A stretch of 64,000 bases of DNA from Alteromonadaceae bacterium (GCA_027013165.1 JALUXV010000530.1:62001-126000); one strand, 5' to 3'; shown: positions 20,577 to 31,417, numbered from the stretch's first letter. Notes: generated by a model from the sequence alone, not told the origin. Numbers and translations: made by a program.

Positions 20577-21692
20577 ATGAAGAAGCCTTCCAACTTTCTG
20601 CTACAAGCCATACTGCTATGCTTTGCAACTCTTAATGCACACGCATCTGAACAAACACCTACAAGCGAACACACTACTAGCAGTTATGAAGTGGTATTTT
20701 CTAACTTGGCATTGGATTGCATTCACAAAGAGTACACCAATAAAATCGCTCACTTTATTAATAGCGATGCTGATATAAAGCCACCACGAGAGCTTTATCC
20801 CGCGTTTTATGGCTGTTTTGACTGGCACTCATCGGTGCACGGTCACTGGCTTCTGGTGAGATTACTGAATACAAGCAGTGATAAGGTTGATGTCAAAACT
20901 ATTGTCACCAAACTCACTCAGAGCTTAAGCGCCGAAAATATCGCCGGTGAACTGGCAAACTATCAGCGTGATGGAATGAAATCTTTCGAACGACCTTATG
21001 GTATTGCTTGGTTGTTTCAACTCACCGCAGAACTTCGTCAATCACATAGACCAGAAGCCAAACAGTGGCTTGAAAATCTGATACCTCTGGAAACTCAAGC
21101 AGTAAAAAATATTTCTGAGTGGCTACCCAAACTATCTTTTCCCATTAGAACGGGAGAGCACAGTCAAACTGCATTTGCTTTTGGCTTGATGCTCGATTGG
21201 AGCCGTGTTTCTGGAAATACAGCTTTTGAAAACTTGCTCGTTGAACGAATCAATGCCCTGTACAAAAGCGATATCAATTGCCCGCTGTCTTACGAGCCTT
21301 CGGGACAAGACTTCTTATCTCCCTGCATTGCAGAAGCAGACCTTATGCGACGAGTGATGAATCCATCAGACTATGCTCAATGGCTTTCCACATTCTTCCC
21401 AAATCTGACGGTAAACAGCACTACCGATTGGTTGCTCCCCGCAGTAGTTACGGACAAAAGTGATGGCAAACTAGCCCATCTAGATGGACTAAACACCAGT
21501 CGCGCGTGGATGTTAGAGGGAATCGTCAGTGGCTTACCCCATGACGATCCTCGCATAAAACCGCTTCAAATGGTCATTGAATCTCACAGACAAGCGGGGC
21601 TTAATGCCGTATTGGGCGACATGCACTACATGGGCAGTCACTGGTTGGGTAGCTTCGCCACTTATCTTCAGACTAAGCGCGGACTAAACTAA
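20577..21692 (+). CDS. DUF2891 family protein, predicted secreted
   Basis: EYTNKIAHFINSDADIKPPRELYPAFYGCFDWHSSVHGHWLLVRLL; N-terminal signal peptide. Confidence 0.8.
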   Translation: MKKPSNFLLQAILLCFATLNAHASEQTPTSEHTTSSYEVVFSNLALDCIHKEYTNKIAHFINSDADIKPPRELYPAFYGCFDWHSSVHGHWLLVRLLNTSSDKVDVKTIVTKLTQSLSAENIAGELANYQRDGMKSFERPYGIAWLFQLTAELRQSHRPEAKQWLENLIPLETQAVKNISEWLPKLSFPIRTGEHSQTAFAFGLMLDWSRVSGNTAFENLLVERINALYKSDINCPLSYEPSGQDFLSPCIAEADLMRRVMNPSDYAQWLSTFFPNLTVNSTTDWLLPAVVTDKSDGKLAHLDGLNTSRAWMLEGIVSGLPHDDPRIKPLQMVIESHRQAGLNAVLGDMHYMGSHWLGSFATYLQTKRGLN

Positions 21693-21765
21693 GTGATGGA
21701 GCGCTTAATTCTGAAGCGATTTGTCTCATTCGCTGTATCATGACAAAAAACTTTTGATTATTCGC

Positions 21766-22512
21766 ATGCTAGACACCAATCTTATACTGCTGCTCAGCCT
21801 AGTGTCCGTTGCCACGCTCATTCAGTCATTAACCGGGTTCGGTTTTGGCTTACTCATCATGTCTACCTTTACCGCATTCAATCTACTGCCGATAACATCG
21901 ACAGCATTGCTGGTTTGTGTGCTGAGTGTTTTCAATTCGATTGAGCTGGCTTATCGCGGACGACATCATGTAGATGGAGTAGCAGTAAAGCGTATATTAA
22001 TCGCAGCATTTCCATCCATTTTACTGGGGTTTTGGCTGCTTGAATGGTTATCAAGCGCGCATGTCAGTGCGCTAAAGCTCACTTTAGGTATTTGCATATT
22101 AGTTGCAACTAGCCTGCTTTTGATCAAAAAGTCGGTTAAAACACAGCAAAGTAACCCCTTCTCCTTTTACTTTGCGGGAAGTTTAGGTGGGTTACTCGGT
22201 GGACTTTTTGCAACTTCAGGACCACCGGTGGTTTACCACCTATATCGTCAGCCGTGGGAATTAGAACAAATCAAATGCACACTATTAATGGTGTTTAGTA
22301 TTAGCGCCACAACACGAATACTCTTGGTTCCCTTCGGTACCTGGCCTGAACTCACCACGCTTTATACCACTGCGTTGGGCATACCCATTGTGATCATTTC
22401 AACCAGACTCGCGCGAAAGCTGGCGCCGATGGTTAATGTAATGTGGGTAAGAAAAAGTGCAATTTTGCTACTTATGTTAAGTGGAGTTTCGCTTGTCGCC
22501 ACCGCAGGCTAG
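21766..22512 (+). CDS. TSUP (TauE/SafE) family membrane transporter
   Basis: TM-rich with SLTGFGFGLLIMS and GGLLGGLFATSGPPVVYHLY; ATG at 21766 preferred over upstream TTG. Confidence 0.8.
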   Translation: MLDTNLILLLSLVSVATLIQSLTGFGFGLLIMSTFTAFNLLPITSTALLVCVLSVFNSIELAYRGRHHVDGVAVKRILIAAFPSILLGFWLLEWLSSAHVSALKLTLGICILVATSLLLIKKSVKTQQSNPFSFYFAGSLGGLLGGLFATSGPPVVYHLYRQPWELEQIKCTLLMVFSISATTRILLVPFGTWPELTTLYTTALGIPIVIISTRLARKLAPMVNVMWVRKSAILLLMLSGVSLVATAG

Positions 22513-24077
22513 CTGCTACTAATACAAGAGGCCGATACAGTCTTTGGCTCCATCATATTGATAGTCTTTACCGATTCCAAACTGTCAGGAATAACGTGGC
22601 TAGCCACAACCACGAGTTTTTCATTGGCAAAACGATTAAGTACATGTGCAACTGTATTTTGCGTTGTCTCATCTAACCCTTCAAAAGGCTCGTCTACCAA
22701 TAATACATCTGGATTGGCGAGCAATGCTCTAGCTAGCGTAAGGCGCTTTGACTCCCCCCCAGAGAGCAGTCGTGCCTCATTACCTACCCATTCTGATAAA
22801 TCGCTGAGGGTATTCAGGCTAAGCGCGGCTAGCACATTGCCCATTGCACTTTCTGTGATTCCAGCACCTGAGGGATCTAAGTTGAGTTTAATGGTGCCAG
22901 ATAAAATGATGGGTTGCTGTTCAACGTATAGCCAACCATTTACCATACCGTCTGGTAAAGCTTGCCCGTCAACCGATCTAGTACCCGAGTAAGGTAACAG
23001 CCCTGCCATTCCCTGTAATACACTGGACTTACCGCAACCGGATTCGCCGGTAAGTACTACAACGCCCTTGACTGGAAACTCAGCATTGATAGGAATGTGC
23101 TTACGCCCGTGAATAGAAAACTCGTCAATCTCAAGGCTTTGTTTAATAGGCTGAGCGGACAACATCAGCAGGGGGACAGCATCTATACTTTGGAGTTCTT
23201 TTTTACTCTGACCCCATTCTGCCCACTTGAGCAAAGCGCCAAAGCTACTCCCTATCCAGTCGGGCGCAGCCAACAACACCATAGGTACAACAAGCATTAT
23301 GGGTGTATAAACGCCATATCGATTACCTGAGACGACAGCGCCAACAGCTAGTGCAAGCGCTATGCCTTGGAACAGCCATGTGGTTATGAGTAGCCCTACT
23401 AGCTGTCGGTTATTATTGCCCCAAACTTTGTCAGCGCTAGGTGTTTGGGGTATGTCATCCAGGTAGCTATCGTGCTGTTGGCACACGAAATGCCAGAGAG
23501 CGCTGTTGCTAAAAAAGTCCTCTGTCTGCCGGCGAAACTCAGTCTCATCATGGGAAAAGCAATCAGCTTTATTCATTGCAAATAGCCCTAACCCACACAA
23601 ACAAACGGTCCACGCGAACAACAACACCCATAAAAACGCCACACCCGGCAATGCAAACAATGTGGCTGTCGCAACCAATCCCAACATAATCAGAGAGGCA
23701 GAGCCCAAAGGAGACACCCAAGCTATCCAAGCCGATGCCAGTCGCTCGGTGTGGTTAGCTAATGCCTCGATAGTCCATGCTTTGTTGTTGAGTTTTTGCT
23801 GTTTCAATGCGGCAAAAACCGACATTCGTTGCTCAGCAACACGGCGAAGTAAATCACTATGTCCCAACCACATGTATCCATAACCAGACGCTATCCTGAG
23901 TAGGGCAAGCCCTCGTATTACAACAGCTGGGATAACATAGTTAAAGCCCACCGGCGCTATGGCGCTAATAGCGATAAACCAAGATGACACAATAAGAATA
24001 ACAAGCCCTGCCGCACCGTGTATCAGCGCAAGTAAAGCGGTAACAAACGCGTGTTTATTCATTGTAATTTCCCTCAC
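22509..24077 (-). CDS. cydC: Thiol reductant ABC exporter subunit CydC
   Basis: ABC half-transporter (GESGCGKSS, LSGGESKRL) following CydD and cydAB. Confidence 0.88.
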   Translation of the reverse strand: MREITMNKHAFVTALLALIHGAAGLVILIVSSWFIAISAIAPVGFNYVIPAVVIRGLALLRIASGYGYMWLGHSDLLRRVAEQRMSVFAALKQQKLNNKAWTIEALANHTERLASAWIAWVSPLGSASLIMLGLVATATLFALPGVAFLWVLLFAWTVCLCGLGLFAMNKADCFSHDETEFRRQTEDFFSNSALWHFVCQQHDSYLDDIPQTPSADKVWGNNNRQLVGLLITTWLFQGIALALAVGAVVSGNRYGVYTPIMLVVPMVLLAAPDWIGSSFGALLKWAEWGQSKKELQSIDAVPLLMLSAQPIKQSLEIDEFSIHGRKHIPINAEFPVKGVVVLTGESGCGKSSVLQGMAGLLPYSGTRSVDGQALPDGMVNGWLYVEQQPIILSGTIKLNLDPSGAGITESAMGNVLAALSLNTLSDLSEWVGNEARLLSGGESKRLTLARALLANPDVLLVDEPFEGLDETTQNTVAHVLNRFANEKLVVVASHVIPDSLESVKTINMMEPKTVSASCISSS

Positions 24078-25689
24078 TAGGGCAACAAATAATATGTTTG
24101 TTACTGATGATCCAATGCTGAGAAAAATAGCTTGCTGGTAAGTGCTTATGAGAGGCCCAAAATACGGTTTTATCGCGAGTAAGACTCACTATTAGCGCAG
24201 ACAATCTGTGATGCTGATTTTCCGGCAAATGGGCAGTTGGCTCGTCTAAAAACCAAATATCGGCATTACTCAGCAAAGCTCTAGCTAATGACAAGCGCTG
24301 GGATTCGCCACCCGACAACGCGGGATAATCCGACATTTTAGTATCCAGCCCCTCTGGAAGTGCTTCAAACCACCCTGTCAGCTCTACCCTATGCAAAGCA
24401 TTAAGCAAGGCATTATCGTCAAGGTCTCTTCCTACCGTTAGGTTACTTCGTAAGCTTCCCGGCATTATTAAAGGTGACTGGTGAAGCCACACGAAAGTGC
24501 CTGATAGCTGTGCTGACGCTATACGCTGCCCGGCTAGGGCTTCTAACAAAACCGTTTTGCCTGCGCCTGATTTTCCGCAAACCCTAATTTTGTCCCCTTG
24601 CTTTACACTAACGTTAGTTCCCGTTAGCAACCCTTCAACTGAAAACTTGTTGGTGAAAAAGTATGTAAATCGTTTCTGCTCACCAAGTTCTGAAGGAGGA
24701 AGCTCTCCAAACACCTTGTTTAACGGCTCCCTCGCCGCTTCTACTTCCGCTTTTTGATGATATACCTGTCCCAGCCTTTTCATTTCGCTGAGTAACAATG
24801 GCACAGTGAGCAAGATCCAAAGCCCGTGGTGTAGCGAGATCTCAGGCCCAATATTAAGCTCACCTAATAAGGTAAAACCAATAAACACGGCAACAAGAGC
24901 TACGGAAAGGGTGGCAAAAAAGTCGAGAACGGTATTCGATAAGAAAGCAACGCTCACCACTTTCATAGTGCGTTCATTTAACTGGGTACTGGCGTTGGTG
25001 AGTAGTTGAGACTGTTTGTTATGAGCATTGTAACTCGCCAGTAACGGCAGAGCGTTAAGCCTGTCAGCAAACAAACTACCCAAGCGGTTAAGTGCAGTAA
25101 AATGTTTCTTCTGTTGGCTGGCTGCCCCTTTGCCCACAATGATCATAAACAACGGCACTACAGGTAGCGCTAATATCAAGCCAACCCCAATGACGTAATT
25201 TACAGAAAAAATCACAGCAAGTACTAACAGGGGCATCACAGTTGCCACCAACTGCTGTACCCGATATTCAAAGCACCAGTTTACCAATGAAGGTATGTGC
25301 TTTAACCAAAGCGATTGCCAATAGAAGGTACTTTGTTGTCGTATGAGCGCATGCTGTTGCCATGCCAACGATCGGGCTAGCTGATGCTCTAAACGATTAA
25401 GTAGGCCTTGCTTGTACCTTTGCACCAATAGGTGCGATACACCTTGAATGATCCAGCTCGCCAACAAGCACAGTGCCATATTTAAAATGGTATCGCTGGA
25501 AAACGGCAGTTGGAAGACTATCCAAGTGTGTACTCCCAGCGCAAAGAAATAAAAACCTCCGATCAAAAAAATAAGAGACAGACAGCGCACTAGCCCCAAA
25601 GCAGCTAACTGCCTAGTCACTCTCAAGCGATGGGTCTTATCGAGTTGCCTAAACCATAGGTTCAATGTCTGCTCTTGTTTTGTTGTCAT
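24055..25689 (-). CDS. cydD: Thiol reductant ABC exporter subunit CydD
   Basis: ABC half-transporter (GKSGAGKT, LSGGESQRL), gene order. Confidence 0.88.
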   Translation of the reverse strand: MTTKQEQTLNLWFRQLDKTHRLRVTRQLAALGLVRCLSLIFLIGGFYFFALGVHTWIVFQLPFSSDTILNMALCLLASWIIQGVSHLLVQRYKQGLLNRLEHQLARSLAWQQHALIRQQSTFYWQSLWLKHIPSLVNWCFEYRVQQLVATVMPLLVLAVIFSVNYVIGVGLILALPVVPLFMIIVGKGAASQQKKHFTALNRLGSLFADRLNALPLLASYNAHNKQSQLLTNASTQLNERTMKVVSVAFLSNTVLDFFATLSVALVAVFIGFTLLGELNIGPEISLHHGLWILLTVPLLLSEMKRLGQVYHQKAEVEAAREPLNKVFGELPPSELGEQKRFTYFFTNKFSVEGLLTGTNVSVKQGDKIRVCGKSGAGKTVLLEALAGQRIASAQLSGTFVWLHQSPLIMPGSLRSNLTVGRDLDDNALLNALHRVELTGWFEALPEGLDTKMSDYPALSGGESQRLSLARALLSNADIWFLDEPTAHLPENQHHRLSALIVSLTRDKTVFWASHKHLPASYFSQHWIISNKHIICCPSEGNYNE

Positions 25690-25710
25690 CGATGTTAGTC
25701 CTACTGACGC

Positions 25711-25824
25711 TTAATCTACGCTGTCTGATCTATCCATATCTTCGGTAGACTCTAACCACATCACGTTGATAATGCCGAAAGCACAAGCCAGTAAAACGCC
25801 CAGAATCCAAGTGAAATACCACAT
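25711..25824 (-). CDS. cydX: Cytochrome bd oxidase small subunit CydX (37 aa), missing from supplied ORF track
   Basis: MWYFTWILGVLLACAFGIINVMWLESTEDMDRSDSVD; MWYFxWILG start and position after cydB. Confidence 0.92.
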   Translation of the reverse strand: MWYFTWILGVLLACAFGIINVMWLESTEDMDRSDSVD

Positions 25825-25834
25825 AGTACTCTCC

Positions 25835-26971
25835 TTAATAAATTGTGTGAGATTGGTCTAGGTCAGTGGTTTTAATACGACCACGCATAACGTAAAAACC
25901 ATAGGCTGTATAGCTCAGTACAATTGGTACAAACACACATGCCACAATAAACATGATGTTCAGTGTCATTTGGCTAGACGTTGCATCCCATACCGTCAGG
26001 CTTACCTCCGGCATGGTGCTGCTGGGCATCAAGAATGGAAACATAGAAAAGCCAGCAGTGAGAATTACCCCTGTGATAAACAAGGCGCTAGAAACAAACG
26101 CGAGTCCGGCATTACCCACTTTTGAGAAGTACGCACAGGCTAATCCTGCAAAAATACCGAGTACAGGAGCCACTATCATCCAAGGGAATTCGCTGTAGTT
26201 GTTTAACCAACCACCTGCGGCTAGGGCTACGGTTTTATTGAGCGGGTTTGAGGTTGCTGAAGTATCAATAGCCGACGTTAAAACATATCCGTCAATACCA
26301 AACGCAATCCAAACTCCCGCCAGTGCAAAAAACACCACACCTGCAAGGCTCAATACCACAGACACCACACGAGCTCGAGTAGCAATAAAGCCGTCGGTTT
26401 TCATCTGCAACCAGGTCGCGCCGTGATTCAACAGCATGGCTACCGACAATAACCCAGCCAACAAGGCAAATGGGGTGAGCAAACCAAAGAAGTTACCTGA
26501 ATAGGTGGATTTGAGGGTGTTGTCCATCTCGAAAGGAACACCCAATAACAGATTGCCAAAGGCCACACCAAAAATAAGCGATGGTACAATTCCGCCCGCA
26601 AACAAGGCCCAGTCCCACGCATTACGCCATTTTTGGCTGGGCAGCTTACTGCGGTAATCAAACCCAATAGGGCGCATCCACAATGCAATTAGCGTAAGTG
26701 CTAAGGCCAAGTAAAAACCCGAGAATGCGGTGGCATAAATCAAAGGCCACGCCGCAAAAATTGCACCACCCGCCGTAATAAACCATACCTGATTGCCATC
26801 CCAATGAGGGCCTACGGTATTTATCATCACACGGCGTTCTTTGTCGGTTTTTCCGATAAGCGTCAGCAATGCACCTACACCTAAATCAAAACCGTCGGTA
26901 ACCGCAAATCCAATCAGTAGTACACCTACAAGGCACCACCAAATGACGCGGAGGATTTCGTAATCAATCAT
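25835..26971 (-). CDS. cydB: Cytochrome bd ubiquinol oxidase subunit II
   Basis: IDYEILRVIWWCLVGVLLIGFAVTDGFDLGVGALL. Confidence 0.96.
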   Translation of the reverse strand: MIDYEILRVIWWCLVGVLLIGFAVTDGFDLGVGALLTLIGKTDKERRVMINTVGPHWDGNQVWFITAGGAIFAAWPLIYATAFSGFYLALALTLIALWMRPIGFDYRSKLPSQKWRNAWDWALFAGGIVPSLIFGVAFGNLLLGVPFEMDNTLKSTYSGNFFGLLTPFALLAGLLSVAMLLNHGATWLQMKTDGFIATRARVVSVVLSLAGVVFFALAGVWIAFGIDGYVLTSAIDTSATSNPLNKTVALAAGGWLNNYSEFPWMIVAPVLGIFAGLACAYFSKVGNAGLAFVSSALFITGVILTAGFSMFPFLMPSSTMPEVSLTVWDATSSQMTLNIMFIVACVFVPIVLSYTAYGFYVMRGRIKTTDLDQSHTIY

Positions 26972-28545
26972 GCGCTTGCTCCTTTTACGTTAACATCGAC
27001 GAGGTCATCACTCTCCAAACTAGAATCGCTCGGTGGAACTGGCCCCTTCTTGGCGAACTTTTTCATTAAGTAGAAAGCAGCAATAAACATCACAGTGTAG
27101 AAGGCTGAGTACGCAACCAAGGTAGTCACTACTTCACCAACCGACAGATTAGACACAGAGGCATGCACGGGAAGCACTTCAGCGATAGACCACGGCTGGC
27201 GGCCATACTCGGCAACAAACCACCCAGCTTCCGAAGCAATCCAAGGTAATGGCAGGGAATATAAACTCGCTTTTAACAACCAACGGGGTTTAGTAATGCG
27301 ATGCTTGGTGCTGTAGTAAAAAGCACAAGCGAATAGCACCAACATGGCAAACCCTGCGGCCACCATAATTCGGAAACTCCAAAACAATGGCGCTACAGGC
27401 GGAATACTGTAATCCACCGCTTTTTGAATGGCAGTATCAGTGGGACTAGTAATATCCGTGGTAAAAGGCTCTAGTAGCATGGCGTAACCTAAACTGTCTT
27501 TGTATGCTTCAAAGGTTGCCCGCTGCTCCGGTGTGGCAGTACCTGCCCGCACTTCATCAAGCACTGCGTAGGCTTGAACACCTTCCAGAATACGACCACG
27601 GTTAATTTCTTTTAAGTCTTTGATGCCCGCCACTTCCTCAGAGAGTGAACGGGTAGCAATGATCCCCATGGCCCAAGGGATCTGTAATGCATACTCTGTT
27701 TCTTGCGTCTCGTCGTTGGGAAAACCTATCACGGTAAAAGGTGCTGGTGCTGGGTGAGTCTCGTACTCTGCTTCTACAGCAGCCAATTTGACTTTTTGCA
27801 CGTCACCAAGCTCGTAGCCACTTTCATCCCCCAATACAATCACTGATAAAGTTGCCGCTAAACCAAAACTTGCAGCAATGGCGAAAGAGCGGCGGGCAAA
27901 AGCTATATGCTTGTGATTGAGAAGGTAGTAACTGGAAATCGCCAGAATAAACAAAGCACCTGTGACGTAACCAGCAGACACAGTATGAACAAACTTCACT
28001 TGAGCCACAGGGTTAAAGATGACCTCTGAAAAGCTTGTCATCTCCATTCGCATGGCTTCAAAGTTAAACTCCGCACCCACGGGGTATTGCATCCAGCCAT
28101 TGGCGATAAGGATCCACAACGCAGAAAAGTTTGACCCAAGGGCAACTAACCAGGTAGTCATAAGGTGTTTGACCTTAGACATTTTGTCCCAGCCAAAAAA
28201 GAACAGCCCCACAAACGTAGACTCCAAGAAAAAGGCCATTAGCCCTTCAATGGCTAAGGGGGCACCAAAAATGTCGCCAACATAATGCGAATAATAAGAC
28301 CAGTTCATACCGAACTGGAACTCCATAGTGAGGCCCGTGGCAACGCCGATCGCAAAGTTAATCCCAAACAGCTTTCCCCAAAATTGAGTCATCTGCTTGT
28401 ATATTTCTTTGCCTGTCATCACGTAAACCGATTCCATAATGGCTAGCAAAAAACTCAATCCCAAGGTTAACGGGACAAAAATAAAGTGAAACATGGCAGT
28501 TAACGCAAATTGCCATCGCGACAGTTCAACTAACGTATCGCTCAT
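26968..28545 (-). CDS. cydA: Cytochrome bd ubiquinol oxidase subunit I
   Basis: LSRWQFALTAMFHFIFVPLTLGLSFLLAIMES; GRQPW Q-loop region. Confidence 0.97.
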   Translation of the reverse strand: MSDTLVELSRWQFALTAMFHFIFVPLTLGLSFLLAIMESVYVMTGKEIYKQMTQFWGKLFGINFAIGVATGLTMEFQFGMNWSYYSHYVGDIFGAPLAIEGLMAFFLESTFVGLFFFGWDKMSKVKHLMTTWLVALGSNFSALWILIANGWMQYPVGAEFNFEAMRMEMTSFSEVIFNPVAQVKFVHTVSAGYVTGALFILAISSYYLLNHKHIAFARRSFAIAASFGLAATLSVIVLGDESGYELGDVQKVKLAAVEAEYETHPAPAPFTVIGFPNDETQETEYALQIPWAMGIIATRSLSEEVAGIKDLKEINRGRILEGVQAYAVLDEVRAGTATPEQRATFEAYKDSLGYAMLLEPFTTDITSPTDTAIQKAVDYSIPPVAPLFWSFRIMVAAGFAMLVLFACAFYYSTKHRITKPRWLLKASLYSLPLPWIASEAGWFVAEYGRQPWSIAEVLPVHASVSNLSVGEVVTTLVAYSAFYTVMFIAAFYLMKKFAKKGPVPPSDSSLESDDLVDVNVKGASA

Positions 28546-28654
28546 GTTAACTCTCCCTATATGTTCAGTGTTTTATGTGTAATGTGTGTGGCTGCTACTT
28601 GGTCAGCCGGTGTAATAAACACTGATATTCTTTCACGCTACAGAGAGGTAGATT

Positions 28655-28668
28655 TTGATCTATAGCAA
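28655..28668. promoter_or_regulatory. Putative FNR-type site upstream of cydA
   Basis: TTGATCTATAGCAA, one mismatch to TTGATNNNNATCAA. Confidence 0.45.
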
Positions 28669-28714
28669 AAAACAAAATGGTGAATAAATAGAGAAGTGAC
28701 GAATCAAGGAAAAC

Positions 28715-28728
28715 ATGACCTAGATCAA
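28715..28728. promoter_or_regulatory. Second, weaker FNR/CRP-type site upstream of cydA
   Basis: ATGACCTAGATCAA, two mismatches to TTGATNNNNATCAA. Confidence 0.35.
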
Positions 28729-28859
28729 AACAACGAGCGATTTTTGTATAAGGATTAAAATCATAAGCACTTAATTTCACAAAATTTTTACAACAAAACT
28801 GGCATTTGCGTAAGTGTCGTGTTTAATATAGTAATACTACCAAACAAGAACTTGATACT

Positions 28860-29270
28860 TTGAAACAACGCCACCTCGTTACTTGGTTACTTTGCCTGTG
28901 TTTGCTAATGCAAAATGCATTGGCGATGGGCTTGGCCGCGTATTCGATGGAGTCTGTTTCGGCCTTGGCAAGTGATGATATTGAGCTTATTTGTACGGGT
29001 AAAGACATGCGCTGGATTTCTGTCAGTGCTACCCAATTGCAAGGTAAGTTTGTCTTTGTCACTCCAGACCTTGAAGACGAACAAACAACACACGTCGACT
29101 GTACTAACAGTGTTTTAGCCGATACGCCACAATCAACACCACTACCCAGTGATATTTCAGTTTCCACCCACTTTGTAGAATACGCGTCATATAGCGTACG
29201 AATTGCGCAACGCCCCTACACATCATTTGCCTACGCAGCGCCACTTTCTCGCGCGCCACCAACAATATAA
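28860..29270 (+). CDS. DUF2946-like small secreted protein
   Basis: TTG start, signal peptide, C-terminal FAYAAPLSRAPPTI; directly upstream of a TonB receptor. Confidence 0.55.
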   Translation: MKQRHLVTWLLCLCLLMQNALAMGLAAYSMESVSALASDDIELICTGKDMRWISVSATQLQGKFVFVTPDLEDEQTTHVDCTNSVLADTPQSTPLPSDISVSTHFVEYASYSVRIAQRPYTSFAYAAPLSRAPPTI

Positions 29271-29335
29271 CTGCTCAAAACTCACCATAATGGGCGCATG
29301 AAGCGCCAAGGTTCTACAATTTTTTTGGATCAGTT

Positions 29336-31417
29336 ATGAACAAAACATCAATAGCCGTTGCTGTGCTTGCGGCGCACTCTATTGCTGCGCAAGTAGCGCA
29401 TGCCGACCACAATGAAAATGAAATAATTACAGTTATTGGTAGCCCACTCCAACACATCAGCAACGCTCGCGTTTCCTCAAGCAGTAACACCGAAGCAGAT
29501 TTTGGCGACCAACTCTCTAATATCGCGGGCATTTCTGTATCAAGAAATGGCCCAGTAACAGGGCTTATTCAGTACCGGGGGCTGTATGGAGACCGCGTTG
29601 GCGTAAGTATCGACGGTGTGGATATCCAAGGCGCCGGGCCCAATGCCATGGACTCACCACTATCCCATGTACTTCCAGAACTTGGTATGCAAGCCACGCT
29701 TTATCGAGGTATCGCGCCAGTTAGCGCGAGTCTTCAATCGCTAGGTGGGCAGCTTGTTTTGCAATCAGACATGACCATACTGTTCTCACAGCCAAACGGA
29801 CTGCAATTGTCAGGAAACGCGGCGTTAATATCGCCTGGCGGGGGGGCACAGTATCAGGTCAATGCTTTTTATGGCTTTGATGAGGGTTTTGTCACTGGAG
29901 CATTTACCCACCAACAAAGAGACGAAAGAGAAGCCGCTGACGGAACCCTCATCCCAAATACCAATTATCAACGAAATGGTGTGAAGTTGGGAGGCGGAAT
30001 TACCACGGGTAAACACAGCTTTGAAGTGCGCTACCAAGAGTTAAATACCAATGAAAGTGGAACAGCGGCGCTTGCTATGGACATAAAATTCATCGATGCG
30101 GCATGGTACAGATTGGGTTATCGCTATCAGCAATCTGATAATAAATACCTGACTGTGAACTTGTTCGGTAACAGCAATCAGCACACTATGGACAACTTCA
30201 GTCAACGTATGCTGATGATGGCACCGATGGCCCGTCAAAATGACACGGATTCTCTCATGCAGGGCGGTGACATAACCTATGTAACCCCGCTGATGGACGG
30301 GGAACTCACTGCCGGATTGGCACACAAACACCTTGGCAATAACTCCATTATTTCTAATCCCAATAATGCCATGTTCTTCGTCAATAACTTTATGAACGTA
30401 GAACAAGATACCCACAGCGGATTTGTCGAATGGCAAGGCACATTGGGCCAAGCATCGGTGACCATGGGGTCGCGGTTAACCCAGGTATCGTCAAATGCGG
30501 ATGACGTAAATTCAAGTATGGTGATGATGAGTGACGCCGTGTCCATGCTGGTAAATGCGTTCAATGGCGCAGACAGAGATCAAAGCGACACCATGGTAGA
30601 TATTGCTATTACTGCGCAATTTGAATTGTCTGAGCACAACTCAGTGTTTGCCGGTGTTTCACAGAAAAATCGCGCGCCTAACTACTTTGAGCGCTACACT
30701 TGGTTACCTTTGGCTATTTCTGGTGGTATGGCTGATGGGTTCACTTATATCGGAGACGTTAACTTAACTCACGAAACCGCTCATCAAGTAGAACTTGGGT
30801 TTACCTATACTTCGGAGCATTGGGCTTTCTCACCTCGCCTATTCTATCAGGACGTAAGCGACTATATTGCGGGTATTCCTACCACAAATACCGCAGCTAT
30901 CATGGTGGCAGGAATGATGGGCGCATCAACACCTTTCCAATGGACCAACACCGACGCTACGTTAAAAGGATTTGATGCACAACTATCAGGTGCTATCACA
31001 GAGAATATGAACCTTAGTGCGGTCGCAAGTTATGTGCATGGTACTCGAAACGACATTGACGATGCCGTGTTTCGAATCACCCCGTTTACCCTTGTTTCCC
31101 ATATTAACTGGCAAACCCATATGGGGTCGGTACCTGTCACACTTCAAGCGACATCAGAGCTAGTCGCGGGTCAAAACCGCGTTTCGTCTCTACAAAACGA
31201 GAGCAAAAGTGCAGGATACGGCTTGGTTCACTTAAGTGCGGACTGGGATCTAGGACATCATTGGACAATATCAGCGCAGGTGCGCAATCTATTTGACAAG
31301 ACCTATGTGCCACATACAGCAGGCATAAATCGTGTCTCAGGGGTATCAGTACCTGTAGGTGAAAAGCTACCGGGTGCAGGTACCGAATGGAAGTTGTCTG
31401 CCAGCTATCAGTTTTAA
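29336..31417 (+). CDS. TonB-dependent receptor, Met-rich, possible copper receptor
   Basis: Signal peptide, plug, C-terminal KLSASYQF; Met clusters MDNFSQRMLMMAPMARQ, SSMVMMSDAVSMLV, AAIMVAGMMGA. Confidence 0.85.
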   Translation: MNKTSIAVAVLAAHSIAAQVAHADHNENEIITVIGSPLQHISNARVSSSSNTEADFGDQLSNIAGISVSRNGPVTGLIQYRGLYGDRVGVSIDGVDIQGAGPNAMDSPLSHVLPELGMQATLYRGIAPVSASLQSLGGQLVLQSDMTILFSQPNGLQLSGNAALISPGGGAQYQVNAFYGFDEGFVTGAFTHQQRDEREAADGTLIPNTNYQRNGVKLGGGITTGKHSFEVRYQELNTNESGTAALAMDIKFIDAAWYRLGYRYQQSDNKYLTVNLFGNSNQHTMDNFSQRMLMMAPMARQNDTDSLMQGGDITYVTPLMDGELTAGLAHKHLGNNSIISNPNNAMFFVNNFMNVEQDTHSGFVEWQGTLGQASVTMGSRLTQVSSNADDVNSSMVMMSDAVSMLVNAFNGADRDQSDTMVDIAITAQFELSEHNSVFAGVSQKNRAPNYFERYTWLPLAISGGMADGFTYIGDVNLTHETAHQVELGFTYTSEHWAFSPRLFYQDVSDYIAGIPTTNTAAIMVAGMMGASTPFQWTNTDATLKGFDAQLSGAITENMNLSAVASYVHGTRNDIDDAVFRITPFTLVSHINWQTHMGSVPVTLQATSELVAGQNRVSSLQNESKSAGYGLVHLSADWDLGHHWTISAQVRNLFDKTYVPHTAGINRVSGVSVPVGEKLPGAGTEWKLSASYQF

